A DNA stretch of 64,000 nucleotides from Peromyscus leucopus (taxonomy: Eukaryota; Chordata; Mammalia; Rodentia; Cricetidae): positions 70,480,518 through 70,544,517 of the forward strand of contig NC_051063.1 of assembly GCF_004664715.2 (NCBI RefSeq). Direction: 5' to 3'. A program made the translations under genes and the position numbers. The notes below the pieces were generated by a model, which was given only the letters and a program-made list of their open reading frames with translations, was not told where the DNA came from and did no database searches. Below are positions 1-11,318 of this stretch, piece by piece. Each line of letters starts with the position of its first letter. The first letter of the stretch is position 1.

Positions 1-640
1 GTTGACTAAGATTTGAGAGATGAGAAGGCATCTCCAGAGGACCTCTGCCTATGAAGACAAGACATGAAGCAAGCCTTGGTGTTCCAAGTGACTAGCAGAG
101 TACTCAACCCAGGAAGCTTCGCCAACACAAAGTCACCCCTATAGACACTGAGACACAACATGGCTAACCTAGGCTAATTCAGGAGCTGATATCACCTGGG
201 CTCTGGAGAGGCTCCCCAGTGATTCTGTCTGGCTTTCTTCTCTCAGTCACAGCTACTGGCTGCACTTTCAAGTAGCATACTAATGTACAATATCTGCACA
301 CTCAGTATCTTTATTTTTTTAAAGCAAGAAGTTATATTTCCTCTCTTGTCTTGCTCAATTATTTAGGAAAGAAAGTCATTTTCCAGAAAGTTCCCTGGCA
401 TATCCATTCACCAGGGTTAGACTGTAAGGACAGAGTCTGCTATGTTCCACTTCCATGGTAGAAGGGGGCACTTCCACGTGGAATAAGGGAGGGCATGGTG
501 GCTGGAGCTTCGTGGCCACACTCTCCTCACTGGCAGCCTTGTGTAGACTGCTGCTGCAGTGGAGAATTTGTTACAGAAGTCCTTTAGCTCTTGGGTGAAC
601 TTCTGAGGGGACTGAAGACATCAGAAAGGACTAGAAATGG

Positions 641-641
<1 letters not shown>

Positions 642-684
<43 letters not shown>
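642..684. repeat. (AC)n microsatellite
   Basis: About 21 uninterrupted AC units. The flanks (1-641) are unique and show nothing else I recognise. Confidence 0.97.
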
Positions 685-687
<3 letters not shown>

Positions 688-2757
688 TGAATTCCTCCAA
701 TTTTCCAAGAATGAACCTACCTTAGACAGTAAGGTCCCTCCAAAACAGTGAGACTTCCTAAGGAAAGCTGGGGCAATGGTGTGGTCTCTATGGGTCACAC
801 CCTCTTACTGCCCACAGTTATGAAACATCTTTTTAAAAAAGAATAGTGCTGCCCAGAAGTTTCTGAGGAATTTGTGGGAATGGGAAGGAAAGTTTTACCT
901 CAAAAGATATTTAGACAGATCCTGTCAAATAAGTAAAGGATGCTCAGGGTGTGTTTGTAAGACAAGACTTCTTATCTGAAGAGGAACGGCTCTTGAGAGA
1001 AGTGGTATTGGGGGCTTTGATAGAGTTTACTCCTCAATCATTTTTTTTCCTCACTGACTTCTGTGTTTCCTGGTGTTTACATTTCTATATTTGTTCAAAA
1101 AGAACGTCTGAAATCTGTAAAACATAATTTTTCTTGGCCAAAGCACCTACATTCCATAGGAATTCCACCCTACTCGCTTTTATGAAATAAAGTTAAAACG
1201 TCTGTTGCAGTATTTACCTTAAATATTATTTTTGTTACAATTGAACTGAGGTATTTTTCTCCCTCAAACTATAATCCTTCTGAATATTAGACTTTGGTTG
1301 GAAGATATATGACATATTAATATGCTTACCAAATAAAGAATGCTTTCTTGTTCTTTTTTAGAAATCATCAATATGATGCCCATAGGTGAAGTAAAATCCA
1401 TACTCTTGTTCAGTTATAAGGTGAAAAAACTTGAACTTTGGAATGGAAATTCTACAGAGATAGGCCTCGCCCTCATCTCTACCACCGGGCATCAGTTTCT
1501 CTTCCATTGATCAACAGGGTCCATTTCTGGACGCCTTAACTTTTGTGAAAAAATGGCTTCTTCAGAGGAAGCCCATGAGAACTTCTACCCAGTTCCTTCT
1601 CTACTCCACCTTCTCTGCCAATAGCAAAGGAAGGAAAATGTCTCAAACAGAGACATGGTTTTCCCTGTACTGGAAAACTTGACCCTTAATAGAAGTCCAC
1701 GGCAGAATTCTGCAAAGCTGGAGTCATTGGGGGACCTTGTACCTCCTGAAGCCACTTGAGTTCTGTGACAGCCTTGGTGAAGTGCATCTCATGCCTCTTG
1801 GCCCCAGGAAAATTGCGTGTTGTGAGTGGCTTGTGTTTTTCCCTTGATGGTTTTTGCTTTAGGCTTGAAACTGCCATTTTACTTTCATCATTATCTCAGA
1901 TCTGTAATTTGGAGAGAAAGTTTTTAAAAATATCTTTTCTCCACTGTGGCAATTATTCTGACTGGAAAGTGGACTTTATTTTTCTTCTGGTTGGACAAGG
2001 AAGGGGAGGGAAGCATGGAGAAGAACTGGAGCACGCTGGGGTTTCCAGGCCCTCAGATTATGGGGTGGGGCATCTCCAAGTGAAAAATAAGGAACATTGC
2101 TATCCTCTGTAACGTCACTGAGCAGTCATTAAGCATACGCAAAATTATAGTTCCAGGAACTTCAGGATGCACTAAAAGAGACAGAAGTGGCAATAATGGG
2201 AAAAGCCCGAGTCTGGAATCAATTCACTGGAAACAAATTAACCAACAATTATGGTGTGCCTTGTTTATGTTTCTAGAGATCTCGAGTTGAAGAAAAGCTT
2301 TCCGCAGGTACTGACAGCCTAGCCCACGCAGAGGGCTAGGAGCACATTCCCTCCACGGGCTTGGGTCTCTAGCCACCGAAAGAATGTTCCAGCCAAAATG
2401 TTTGCAAAGTTTTGATTTTCTGACCTTGTGTGTCTCCAGAATGCACAGAAGATGAAGTCTGGGGTTCCTGGCCTCTCGGGCTCCCATCCTGTGGACTGAA
2501 GCTCCACTTCCCCACCGAATGAATCTCTCATTACAGATATGGATACCATCCACTCTTTGCCAAAATGCCCTCCACCCAGTTCCTTGTTCAGGGTGCCAGG
2601 TCTCAGAGTGTAGCTGTTCTTTCCATCAAAAGACACCCTCCAGGTGCCCTTGACCTTGCTCTCCCCCCCCCCCATCTTGTTTCCCTGTGAGTCCTGCCGC
2701 TTTGCTCGGAGGACAGTTTCTCAACTCTGTCCACTGTCACTGACATTTTCTCTGGTG
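685..2757. other. Unique intronic sequence, nothing recognised
   Basis: About 2 kb of AT-rich, CpG-poor DNA. There is a short C run near 2665-2674. I found no convincing exon or clear repeat, and the open frames here are short and unlike known proteins. Confidence 0.6.
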
Positions 2758-3162
2758 TGCTGGTTAGTTTTAACTGTCAACTTGATACAACCCAAAATCA
2801 ACTGGGCTAAGAGTCTCAATTGAGGAATTATTTAGCCCAGGTTGGCCTGTGGGTATGTTTGGGGTGGGGTTTGCTTGTGTCTTCAACGAGGTGGGAAGAT
2901 CAACTTTCGCTACAGACTGCACTGTGTTCTGGGCTGGACCTTGTGTATAAGCATGAAGGGACTGAGCACTAAGCACAGAGATGCAAACAGGCAGGTAGCA
3001 GGCATGCATTCCTTTCTCTCCGATGGTGACTCTAGATATGATGTGACCAGCTGCTTTGAGTTCCTGCCTCAGCTTCTCCTTAGTGATGGACTACAGCCTA
3101 GAATTGTCCTGGCTCTGTGTAGCTTTGTGTCAGCATACTTTGTCATAGCAACAGAAATCTAA
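2758..3162 (+). repeat. Dispersed rodent repeat A, copy 1
   Basis: Starts tgctggttagttttaactgt then caacttga, and ends with tcatagcaacagaaatctaag. These are the two signature ends of a rodent family found at least nine times here (called A in this annotation). I cannot name it with certainty. Confidence 0.7.
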
Positions 3163-3286
3163 GAAGAGCACCTGTTTCGGACATCCAAGTCCTCATACTG
3201 CTCTTCATTGGGCCCACATCATGCTTAGTCATTTTCTGGATCTGGCATATCAGTATCCTGAACATTGGAGGAGGCTTCAGACTACT

Positions 3287-3548
3287 GGACTTGGGGCTGG
3301 AGAGGTGACCCAGTAGATAAAATGATTGCTAAGCCGCATAGGAAAGACAGGCAGGTGCTCATAATTCCAGCACTGGATGCTGCGGGGAGTAGAGTGTGGC
3401 AGAGACAGGTGAATCACTGGGACTCACTGTCCAGCCTAGCTAGCCTGACCAATGAGTTCCAGATAAAAGAGAGAGACTTTCTCAAAAAACAAAGTAGTGA
3501 GTGACTGAAGAAGATACACAAGGTTTACTCTGGCCTCTACATACACAC
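3287..3548 (+). repeat. B4/RSINE1-type dimeric SINE
   Basis: The tRNA-like left part begins cttggggctggagaggtgac. It is followed by a B1-like right part (aattccagcactggatgc ... gactttctcaaaaaacaaa) and a tail with ctggcctctacatacac. Confidence 0.75.
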
Positions 3549-3589
3549 ATACATACATACATACATACATACATACATACATACATACA
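3549..3589. repeat. (ATAC)n microsatellite at SINE tail
   Basis: About ten tetranucleotide units grown from the 3' tail of the SINE just upstream. Confidence 0.93.
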
Positions 3590-3718
3590 CAGGAACATGT
3601 GTGCACACACACAAAGTGAGGGACAGAGAAAACACAAATGAGCACATACTTAACTCTCTCATAATTCTGAAAGCTACAAGTCCACTGTCAAGAGCTTGGG
3701 ATTTTTAGCAGGGCCAGG

Positions 3719-4073
3719 TGTGGTGATATTTTGTTTGTGCTCTAACAAATAAAGCTTGCTTGGAGATCAGAGTGTGGAGCTAGCCACTAGAGGCCAGGTG
3801 GTGGTGGCACATACCTTTGATCCCAGCACTTGGGAGGCACACACCTTTAATACCAGCACTTGGGAGGAGGAAACAGGAAGTGATGTGGCTGGGCAGAGAG
3901 AGGAAGTGATAAGGTGGGGTGGAGACAGGAGTTCAGCCCCTTTCAGTGTGAGGATTCCAAGAGGTAAGGAGTTTCACAGCGGCTGCCTTTGCTCCTTCTC
4001 TGACCTTTCAGCATTCACCCTGATATCTGACTCCAGGTTTTTATTATTAAGACCAACTAAAATTCACATTGCA
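3719..4073 (+). repeat. Solo ERV LTR with embedded B1-like segment
   Basis: Begins tgtggtgatattttgtttgt, with aataaagctt near the start. It contains a B1-like piece (cctttgatcccagcacttgg) and ends near ...ttcacattgca. The same architecture recurs at 43397-43908. The pentamer ccagg occurs on both sides (3714-3718 and 4074-4078), possibly a target duplication, so the right end is tentative. Confidence 0.6.
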
Positions 4074-4439
4074 CCAGGTCCCCACTGGAGACGCTAATGT
4101 GGAACCTCTCTGTCTTATTTCAGCTGCTGATCGCTTCTGGCATTCTGAGTGTTTCTCAGCTTATATATCATCACTCTGCTCTGCCTCCATTGTCCTGTAC
4201 CCTTCATCCCTAGGTCTGTTCTGTGACTTCACATGGCTTTCTTTCCTGGGTGTCTATGTCCAAGGAAGGTTGGACCTTCCCCCAGTATAAGCCCATCTTA
4301 GTTCAACTGCATCTATAAAGACCACATGTCCAAAGAAAGCCACAGTCACAGACCCAAAGAGGTAGAAGATGGATTTTCCTTTTTGAAAATCATAACTTCT
4401 GTCATAAAACCCACCACTGTGGGGATCTCTCAGATACAG

Positions 4440-4440
<1 letters not shown>
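4074..4440. other. Unique intronic sequence
   Basis: No gene or repeat recognised. Confidence 0.5.
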
Positions 4441-4485
<45 letters not shown>

Positions 4486-4518
4486 ACACACCACACACCA
4501 CACACCACACACCACACT
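4441..4518. repeat. (AC)n with (CACACAC)-variant tail
   Basis: A pure AC run to about 4483, then a higher-order array in which an extra C breaks the AC phase every few units (ccacacaccacacaccac). Confidence 0.95.
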
Positions 4519-4981
4519 TCAATGTTCTAAGGCCTTGCCCATAAAAGAATGCTAACTTCTTGAGTTTGGTAGCCATGGTCTGTCTTAGCTAACTACATAC
4601 CTTTCCAATATGGCCTCCTTTCATTCCTCACATGGAAGCCCCCTGCTGTCCAGGCTGATCTCCACACCGTTTTAAATCCCAAGAACATTTTAAACATCTG
4701 CATCTATACCCTAGGCATCTCTGTTGCCTTGAGTTAATAATCCTCTACCTCTAAGAACTAGCAATTCTCCAAGTCCCACCTCAAAGATACTTGCTAGGAT
4801 CCCTTTCTCTAGGATCTAGAAGGTTCCAGCCTACTGAGATCCTTTTCTCCTCTGACATCTAAACACATAAAGCATCATTGTGCGTGGAGTCACCCCTTGC
4901 CATAAGAGCTGACATGCTGGAAAGCATATTTGATTCTCTATCCAGGCTTTACTAAGCATTATCTTTTGGTAATTTTGATTT
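4519..4981. other. Unique intronic sequence
   Basis: No gene or repeat recognised. Confidence 0.5.
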
Positions 4982-5187
4982 TTTTATTTATTATTTTATG
5001 TGTATGGGTTTTGCCTGCATTTATATCCATTCATTACTTGTATGCAGTACCCAAGGAGGGCGTTGGCTCTCCTGGGACTAGAGTTACAGACAATTATGAG
5101 CTGCCTTGTGGGTGCTGGGAATCGAACCCTGTTCCTCTGGAAAAGCAGCCAGGTACACTTAACTGCTGAGTCACCTCTTCATCCCCT
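4982..5187 (-). repeat. B3-type tRNA SINE
   Basis: Inverted. The promoter end is at right (actgctgagtcacctcttca) and gggtgctgggaatcgaaccc lies inside it. The tail is the T-rich start at 4982. A 233-codon frame at 5000-5701 arises only by reading through this SINE and the next. Confidence 0.85.
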
Positions 5188-5404
5188 GCAGACATTGTCT
5201 TATTATATGCCCCTAGCAGTCCTGCCCTGTACTGATGTTCTATGTAGGCCTTACAAACTCAGGTTCCATGACTATGAGAGGCAAATACCTTGTCTAAGAT
5301 CTCATAGCTGGAGTGAGGGAACAAGGGCTCACACCAACGGTTGGAACTCAAGAATTCAGTTTCTTTGTTGCTCGCTGGTTTGTTTGCTTGCTTTTTGGGA
5401 ATTT

Positions 5405-5597
5405 TATCACTTTCTTATGTGTATAGGTGCTTTATTTGCATATATGTCTGCACATGCGTTTCTGGTACCCTCAAGGCCAGAAGAGGATGTTGGAATCCCT
5501 GTTACTAGAGTTACAGACAATTGTGAGCCACCATGTGGGTGCTGGGAATTGAACCCAGGTCTTCTGGGAAAACGGCCAGTACTCTTCTCTAGCCCCC
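5405..5597 (-). repeat. B3-type tRNA SINE
   Basis: Inverted copy with atgtgtataggtgctttatt at the tail side and gggtgctgggaattgaaccc inside. The promoter end is degraded. Confidence 0.8.
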
Positions 5598-5639
5598 TTT
5601 TAAAGACTGTTTTTTTTTTTAAATTTGTATGTGTGTGTG

Positions 5640-5785
5640 AGAGAGAAAGAGAGAAGGTGAGGAGAGGGAAAAGGAGGACACGTGCATGCTACACAGCATA
5701 AGTAGAAATCAGAGTCAACCTAACTTGTGGGAGTCAGTTCTTGTCTCCTACCATGTGGGTCCTGTGGATGAATCTGAGCTTTAGC
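5640..5785 (-). repeat. Degraded B2/B3-superfamily SINE with GA-rich tail
   Basis: Carries the signature gggagtcagttcttgtctcc and accatgtgggtcctgtgg. A (GA)-rich tract (5639-5675) occupies the tail position. Confidence 0.55.
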
Positions 5786-7062
5786 CCCCCTTCTCTCAGT
5801 GGTATTAGGTTATTAAGTTGGGGGACCACCAACCCTGAGTTTGCTCATTCTCATTATCTGCGTCCAATCACTTTTCCTTACACTCAGAATCTTCCAGATA
5901 ACACTGCATACCAAACCTCCATCTGGTTAGTCTAAGAGGCCTTGACCTGCTAAGGAAGTGACTTTATTACCAAGTGTGAGCATTCCACTCCATCACCCCC
6001 TTCTTCCTATGGCCCAATGGGCACCAAAGTTCACCATAGAAAGGTCAGCCTCCTCCACCTCTGGAGAAAAATATATCCCCAGACCTCCTCCTCCAGCCTT
6101 CCTGCCTCACACTTTGATATCAGATATGTGGCCATAAAATGGGACATATTTTTGATATATTGGGAAAATCATTTCTTTCTCTCTTGAAAAATGTACTCTT
6201 CTTTCACCACAGCTGGGAGTTTTGAATATGAATAAATTGCCAGGAATTTGGCAGTAACTGTATATTCATAAATACACATGAAATTTGGTGAGGTTTAAAG
6301 AAAACAAGAATTGAAAGAGCATATTGTCAGGTTGAAGCCCAGACGTACCTTGAGACAGGACTGAGTTTGTTTTCAATGGGTTGCTCATTTGCTTTGCGAG
6401 GATGGATGCCAGGTAGTGACCCCACCATGAAAGCCAGGCAGACACACAGTACCCACAGCCTACGGTAGGATGTGAAGAGATCTCTGTCTTCAGACCCAGA
6501 AATAGAAGTGACGGGATTCATATTCAACCAGGGCCTGTTGCTTGCCCTGGCCCCGCCATCAGCCTCCACAAAGAAGATGCCAGATCTTTTTGCCTCAAGA
6601 GCCAGTGACCGCCCCCGCCAGAACATCTGGCCTCTTCTGGTGGCTCCTTTCGGGGGCTAGGAACAGCTCTGGCATGTGGGAGAGAGAGGAAACTGGCTGG
6701 GTCACCTCTGTCCTTCCCCTGGCATATAAATTCTGTCATGTGACACTTCATTAGTCGGCTCTCCAGATAGCTTGACTTCTTCTTCGCCATAGTTGAAATT
6801 CAATCTTTGCAAAGTGTCTATAGATATGGGAGATCACATGGTACCTGGGAGCAGTCCTTGCCTTTCCACCCTGTACTTGCAGACTCGTGAGTGGGACCTA
6901 CCAGGAGGGGCAAAGAGCCATCTGAGGAGGTCTACTTGTCAAGGCCATCATCCTGACTCAGAAAAGTCCATATGAAGGAGGTCTTGATTGCATCTCATCA
7001 CTTCTCATGATACAATGAATGCCCATTTTGTTCTTTGTTTTAAGGATTAGGGGGGTTTTAGG

Positions 7063-7065
<3 letters not shown>
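5786..7065. other. Unique intronic sequence
   Basis: 1.3 kb with no repeat or exon I can support. Overlapping short frames on both strands near 6330-6790 look like chance. Confidence 0.5.
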
Positions 7066-7110
<45 letters not shown>

Positions 7111-7116
7111 TGTGTG
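7066..7116. repeat. (AC)n followed by (GT)n
   Basis: An AC run of about 42 bp passes directly into gtgtgtgtg, making a small inverted repeat centred near 7108. Confidence 0.93.
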
Positions 7117-7248
7117 CACAAACCTATCCACACAGAGAGGCCAAAAGAGGAGATCAGGTGCCTCGTTATGTGGGTGATAGGATCCCAACTCTAGTCCTGG
7201 AGATTGCATGGCAAGTGCTCTTAGCAGCTGGGCCGTCTCCCCAGCCCC
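7117..7248 (-). repeat. tRNA-derived SINE fragment (B-type)
   Basis: Inverted. It ends with the SINE promoter motif ctgggccgtctccccagccc, with tgggtgataggatcccaact inside. Confidence 0.7.
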
Positions 7249-8539
7249 GGTGATGCTCATTCTGAGGATCTTGCATTCATGCAGGAGTGATGAAGGCCGT
7301 GTCATATAGTGAAACCCTTCACCCTTTCCTGGTCTGGGCTTCAGAGATCACCTTACACATGCTATTGACTCAGAGCTTTCAAAATGTCCACCCACCTCCG
7401 CAGCACTCGGGCCCATGAAGTTGTCCTGCTCCCACCCCCATGTTCCTCCTACCTCCACAGGTGCCTACCTATGCTACCACCACACACCTCCTTCTACTTC
7501 GTGCCTTTTCCCACCAACCTTCAAAGGAGTGGCAGATGTTCTTGTCCTCACTAGTGCCAGTGTGCCGCTTGCCATCTCCCTTCTGGACACTGCCAGATCC
7601 AAGGCCTCTAATCATCCTTTATTTATCTCAAGAGAACCTCATTAGTTTCTGATGTCCCCAACACACTTCTCACCCCACTCTGTGCCCCTGTCCCCAGACA
7701 TTATCCCCTTTGCTCTGGTCCTGTGAGCTCTCCTCTGTGTAGCAGTCCAAGGCCATTCCATGGCTGGACCCAGGGCCCACACTGGGACATTGTTCCAACC
7801 GTCCTCTCCTCACACCCATGATCTCTGGCAGCCTTAGGTTCAGGCTGTGTCCTGGGCCACTCTTAGCATCATAGTGCTGCTCTCAAGTCCCTGAGTGTTA
7901 CAAGTGAGCCTACCTGTCCTTCATACGCACCCAACTGTCACTCCAGTTCATGGTCACTCCCCAGCTAGTCTCCAGGCCCTCCCATGCTACCTTCTTTTCC
8001 TGTCATCCTTCCGTCTCGCTTTCTTCCGGAACAGCTTAGTTGTGCACCGATGACGTGGAAGTTGCTAAACCCAGATGTCTCAGCTGGCTCCTGGCCTCCC
8101 CTGACTACCCTTCAGAAACACTCATCCTATGGCTTCCTGATTTCACCTCACCCCAACCCCATTGATTATTGTCTAGAATCCCACCAGTCTCCCTTTCCCC
8201 TCATGACTAATGTGGAGGGCTCTGGGGCTCAGCTTCCACACTCTCTCCCTCAGCAGCCTCATCCTGCCTCCCTCTCATCCCTAAAACAGCAAGTTGGATG
8301 GGGGCAGGGTGGTTCTCAGGCTCCCAAACCTGTGAGCTCTGGATGCTTCCGTCTCCATAATAGAAAGTCATCCCCACTCCATCAGTGAATCCCAAGGCTC
8401 ATCTTTTACTTACATCTGCAGCCACATACCCTGGCAAACACACCTTCTGATCTCAGACAACATCATCTTCTTCTGTCCTGTAGCACCTCATCCTCCCTTC
8501 CCCAGGATACCATCATCCACTTGTCTGGATCGTCATGAG
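7249..8539. other. Pyrimidine-rich unique sequence, possibly old L2
   Basis: C/T-rich on the + strand, with many cctcc and ctctcc motifs, as in decayed L2 3' regions. No coding exon is supported. The longest frames lack resemblance to known proteins. Confidence 0.4.
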
Positions 8540-8860
8540 TCTCTCATGAGCAATGAAGGTACTGGGCAGTCTCTGTGAAGTGTGGTTCTACTCTCACCAG
8601 CCTCTGTGCAAACTCTCCAGTGCCTTCGTTGCTCAGAGCTCACAGCTTGTTCCTTTGGTCTCTAGTCATATATCACTTTGTTGGAGAAGGTTCATGAAGT
8701 GGCAACCCTCCCGCACCACCTCTGCTGCTTATCACCCTTGTTCCTTTCTTTTACTGTATTCTTTGTCTTAATACCTTCCAAAGTATCATGGGTACTGCAT
8801 GGTGAGAGCAATCTCATTTATTCACTACCCTATCTCTATACCTAGAACCGTGCATAAGTG
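8540..8860 (+). repeat. L2 LINE 3'-end remnant
   Basis: The order of motifs follows the L2 3' end: cttttactgtattctttgtc, then tttattcactaccctatctc and ctagaaccgtgcataagtgg. It is highly diverged. Confidence 0.45.
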
Positions 8861-8939
8861 GGTAGTGAAAACATACTTACTTTAAAAACAAACTGTGTAT
8901 GTTCAGAGGTGGGGACTATGTGTGTGGTATATGGCACAG

Positions 8940-9236
8940 TGTTCAGAGGCCAGAAGAAGGTGTCAGGTGTCCTCCACCACTCCCTGCCTTCTTTCTCTGA
9001 GGCAAGGTCTCCCGCTGAACCTGGAGCTAAGGTTTTTCAGCTAGGCTGGCAGCCAGAGATCACCAATGATCCTCCTATCTCCACCGTACTCTGTATTGGT
9101 GGAGGGAGTGTTGGGGACATGGAGGGAGTGGACTGCAGGTGTGCAAAGACCATGCCCACCTTTTGTCAGTGATGGGATCCAAACTCTGTTCTTCATGCTT
9201 GCACAGCAAGTGTGCTAATCCATCCAGCTATCTCTC
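8940..9236 (-). repeat. B4/RSINE1-type dimeric SINE
   Basis: Inverted. It reads gaggccagaagaaggtgtca, then a B1-like antisense block with cgctgaacctggagctaagg. The tRNA-like promoter end is at right (ccatccagctatctctccat). Confidence 0.75.
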
Positions 9237-10171
9237 CATACTAAACATCTACTGTTTAAGTGAATATACAAATGCCCCAGCCCCTGAACTATTGGTTGAG
9301 CATTCATGACATATAGGTCCTCCATATAGTGAGGCAGGGTCTTCGTGCCACACCCAAAACCCTTTCCTGGGCTCACCTCTGCTCCTGAGATGTTCTATAA
9401 ACCCATCTCCTAAATGAGCATTTCTCCAGTTCCCCTCTGACATCTTAGGTTCTGCTTTGAGCTCCTGGCTCCAGTGTGTTCCCTTCTCCCCATCCAGGGT
9501 AAATCACAGCTGTTCCGCAAGGACCTCCACTCCCATGTCCTCTGTACTTCCTCGTGTTGCACAGACTCCTAACTGACCAGATGGAGCCCTCTGCTTGTGT
9601 CCCCCTGCTCAGTCTTGTGACCCCCTCCCCACGTCTGTTATGCATGTCCAGTGCATTTCAGCTGTCTGAGTTAGGTTCCTTTCCACACCATTCTGCCAGC
9701 CTGAGTTCTTACTCTGAATCTCCCCATGCCCACCCACCCTCACATGATGCTTCCATTGGAAAGGGCTCTGAGGGCCATGTTGCTCAGTAACTGTACATGC
9801 ACTCCTTGGCCAAATGGAAGTCATTTATACCAAAGAAGAGAGTCTAGAAAGTTACAGACATGACTCTCCCATAAGTGTGTAGTGTGAGCATCTATCAAAG
9901 GTTTATATATCACAGTAATTAGGCGCCCAACCAGGCTGAGACTGACTGAACAAATGATAAGAGAGCTGACTTACACAAAACTGGTAAATGTCCTCCAGGC
10001 CAATGAAACTGAAACTTCAGGGTTTATCATCTCTAGCCAACAGAATCGCTTGCAGTTTATCAGTCTTCTCCAAGCTAGCCTTTAATTGTGGTGAATGGGG
10101 TCAGTAACCAAAAGCAAATAGTAAATCAAACCAAATAGCACCCCTAGGATAAGCGTCTACAAAGGGCAGGT
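9237..10171. other. Unique intronic sequence
   Basis: No repeat or exon recognised. Confidence 0.5.
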
Positions 10172-10300
10172 ACCGTGTGTCTTAGCCTGGCTGCCTCTGT
10201 CACGGTGACTCCGTTCTGCCCGTGTAGCACAAAAGCTGAGTCAAACAGCACATGAATGGCTGTGTTCTATTAGCCTGCATTTACACCAATCAGGCGTCAC
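10172..10300 (+). mobile_element. Ancient hAT DNA-transposon remnant
   Basis: Contains gtgtagcacaaaagctgagt followed by gaatggctgtgttctattag. These align in order with an old mammalian non-autonomous hAT consensus (tgtagcacaaaagc ... aatgggcgtggctgtgttcc). The termini are lost. Confidence 0.6.
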
Positions 10301-10771
10301 TGACCCTGCTCCACTCAGCCCAGGAAGCCCTAGGCAAGCTTGTCAGAAGGCACACTGGCTGGCTTTAAAAGCATGCATGAATCATGACAAGCTTCTCACC
10401 CTAGCCTCGAGTTTTACTTAATTTGTGCTTAACAGTTTTGGTGGCTCTATGAAGTATCAGTTCCCAAGAGCTTAAAACATAAGTAGAGTAGTAAAAGAAG
10501 AAAAAGTATTTCCTGGGAGTTTGATAATATTTACAAGTGATATATAATTAGTGTAGATTTTAAAAATGTATTTCCATTAACAAAAAATTATAGACATATT
10601 AATCTTGTGCATATTGTTTTCTAGTGTGTACGCATTGTGGAATGGCTACATGAGCCCCTTAATGCCTACACTCTGCCATACCCATGAGAGAGGGTGTGTG
10701 TTGAAACCCTTGGGATCTCTTGGCAATTTTCAAAAATACCATACTTAGTGTTAACCGTCATCATGTTCTAC
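10301..10771. other. Unique intronic sequence
   Basis: AT-rich from about 10480. Nothing recognised. Confidence 0.5.
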
Positions 10772-11127
10772 TGCTGTGGGATGTGTCTTTCTGTATGAAT
10801 ATGTATTGCTCTGATTGGTTGATAAATAAAGCCGTTTGGACTATGGCAAGTCAGATTATAGCTAGGCAGGAAATTGAAGAGAGAGATAGAGGGGGGAGAG
10901 AGACGCCAGCACAAACCAGGCGAAGCAAGATGTGAAAATACCAGCAAGCCACGGCCACGTGGCAACTTATAGATTAATAGAAATGGGTTAAATTATAAGA
11001 GCTAGCTAGCAAGAAGCCTGCCATAGGCCATGCAGTTGGTAATTAATATTAAGCCTCTGAGTGATTATTTTGTAAGTGGCTTTGGGACTTTGGGGCTGGA
11101 TGAGACTGGAGAAACCTTTGGGCTACA
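10772..11127 (+). repeat. LTR related to the mys-like element (older copy)
   Basis: 356 bp, TG...CA. It shares blocks with the reverse complement of the 50-53 kb LTRs: agattaatagaaatgggtta, aagaagcctgcca, and gcctctgagtgattattttg. At 11128 it continues into tttggtgcccaacagg, a decayed primer-site sequence, so it is a 5' LTR whose internal part is cut off by a SINE. Confidence 0.8.
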
Positions 11128-11145
11128 TTTGGTGCCCAACAGGAG
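11128..11145 (+). other. Decayed primer binding site after the LTR
   Basis: tggtgcccaac sits two bases after the LTR's terminal CA, in the position of a retroviral primer site. Confidence 0.6.
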
Positions 11146-11260
11146 AGAGGTGACTCGGCAGTTAAGAGCACTGACTGATGTTCCAGAGGAACCAGGTTCA
11201 ATTCCTAAGTTGTCCAGAGGTTCAATTCCTAAGTCATCTGGAGTCTGATCATGCCAGGCA
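11146..11260 (+). repeat. Truncated B2/B3-type SINE
   Basis: Begins aggtgactcggcagttaaga, with gttccagaggaaccaggttc inside. It contains an internal near-repeat of the block around gttcaattcctaagt. Its tail expanded into the following (AAAT)n. Confidence 0.7.
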
Positions 11261-11262
11261 AA

Positions 11263-11317
<55 letters not shown>

Positions 11318-11318
11318 A
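11261..11318. repeat. (AAAT)n microsatellite
   Basis: About 14 perfect tetranucleotide units at a SINE 3' tail. Confidence 0.96.

Noticed and set aside
5000..5701. 233-codon plus-strand frame, longest in the window
   Set aside because: It reads through two inverted B3 SINEs and their flanks. The protein is made of SINE-derived phrases repeated twice.
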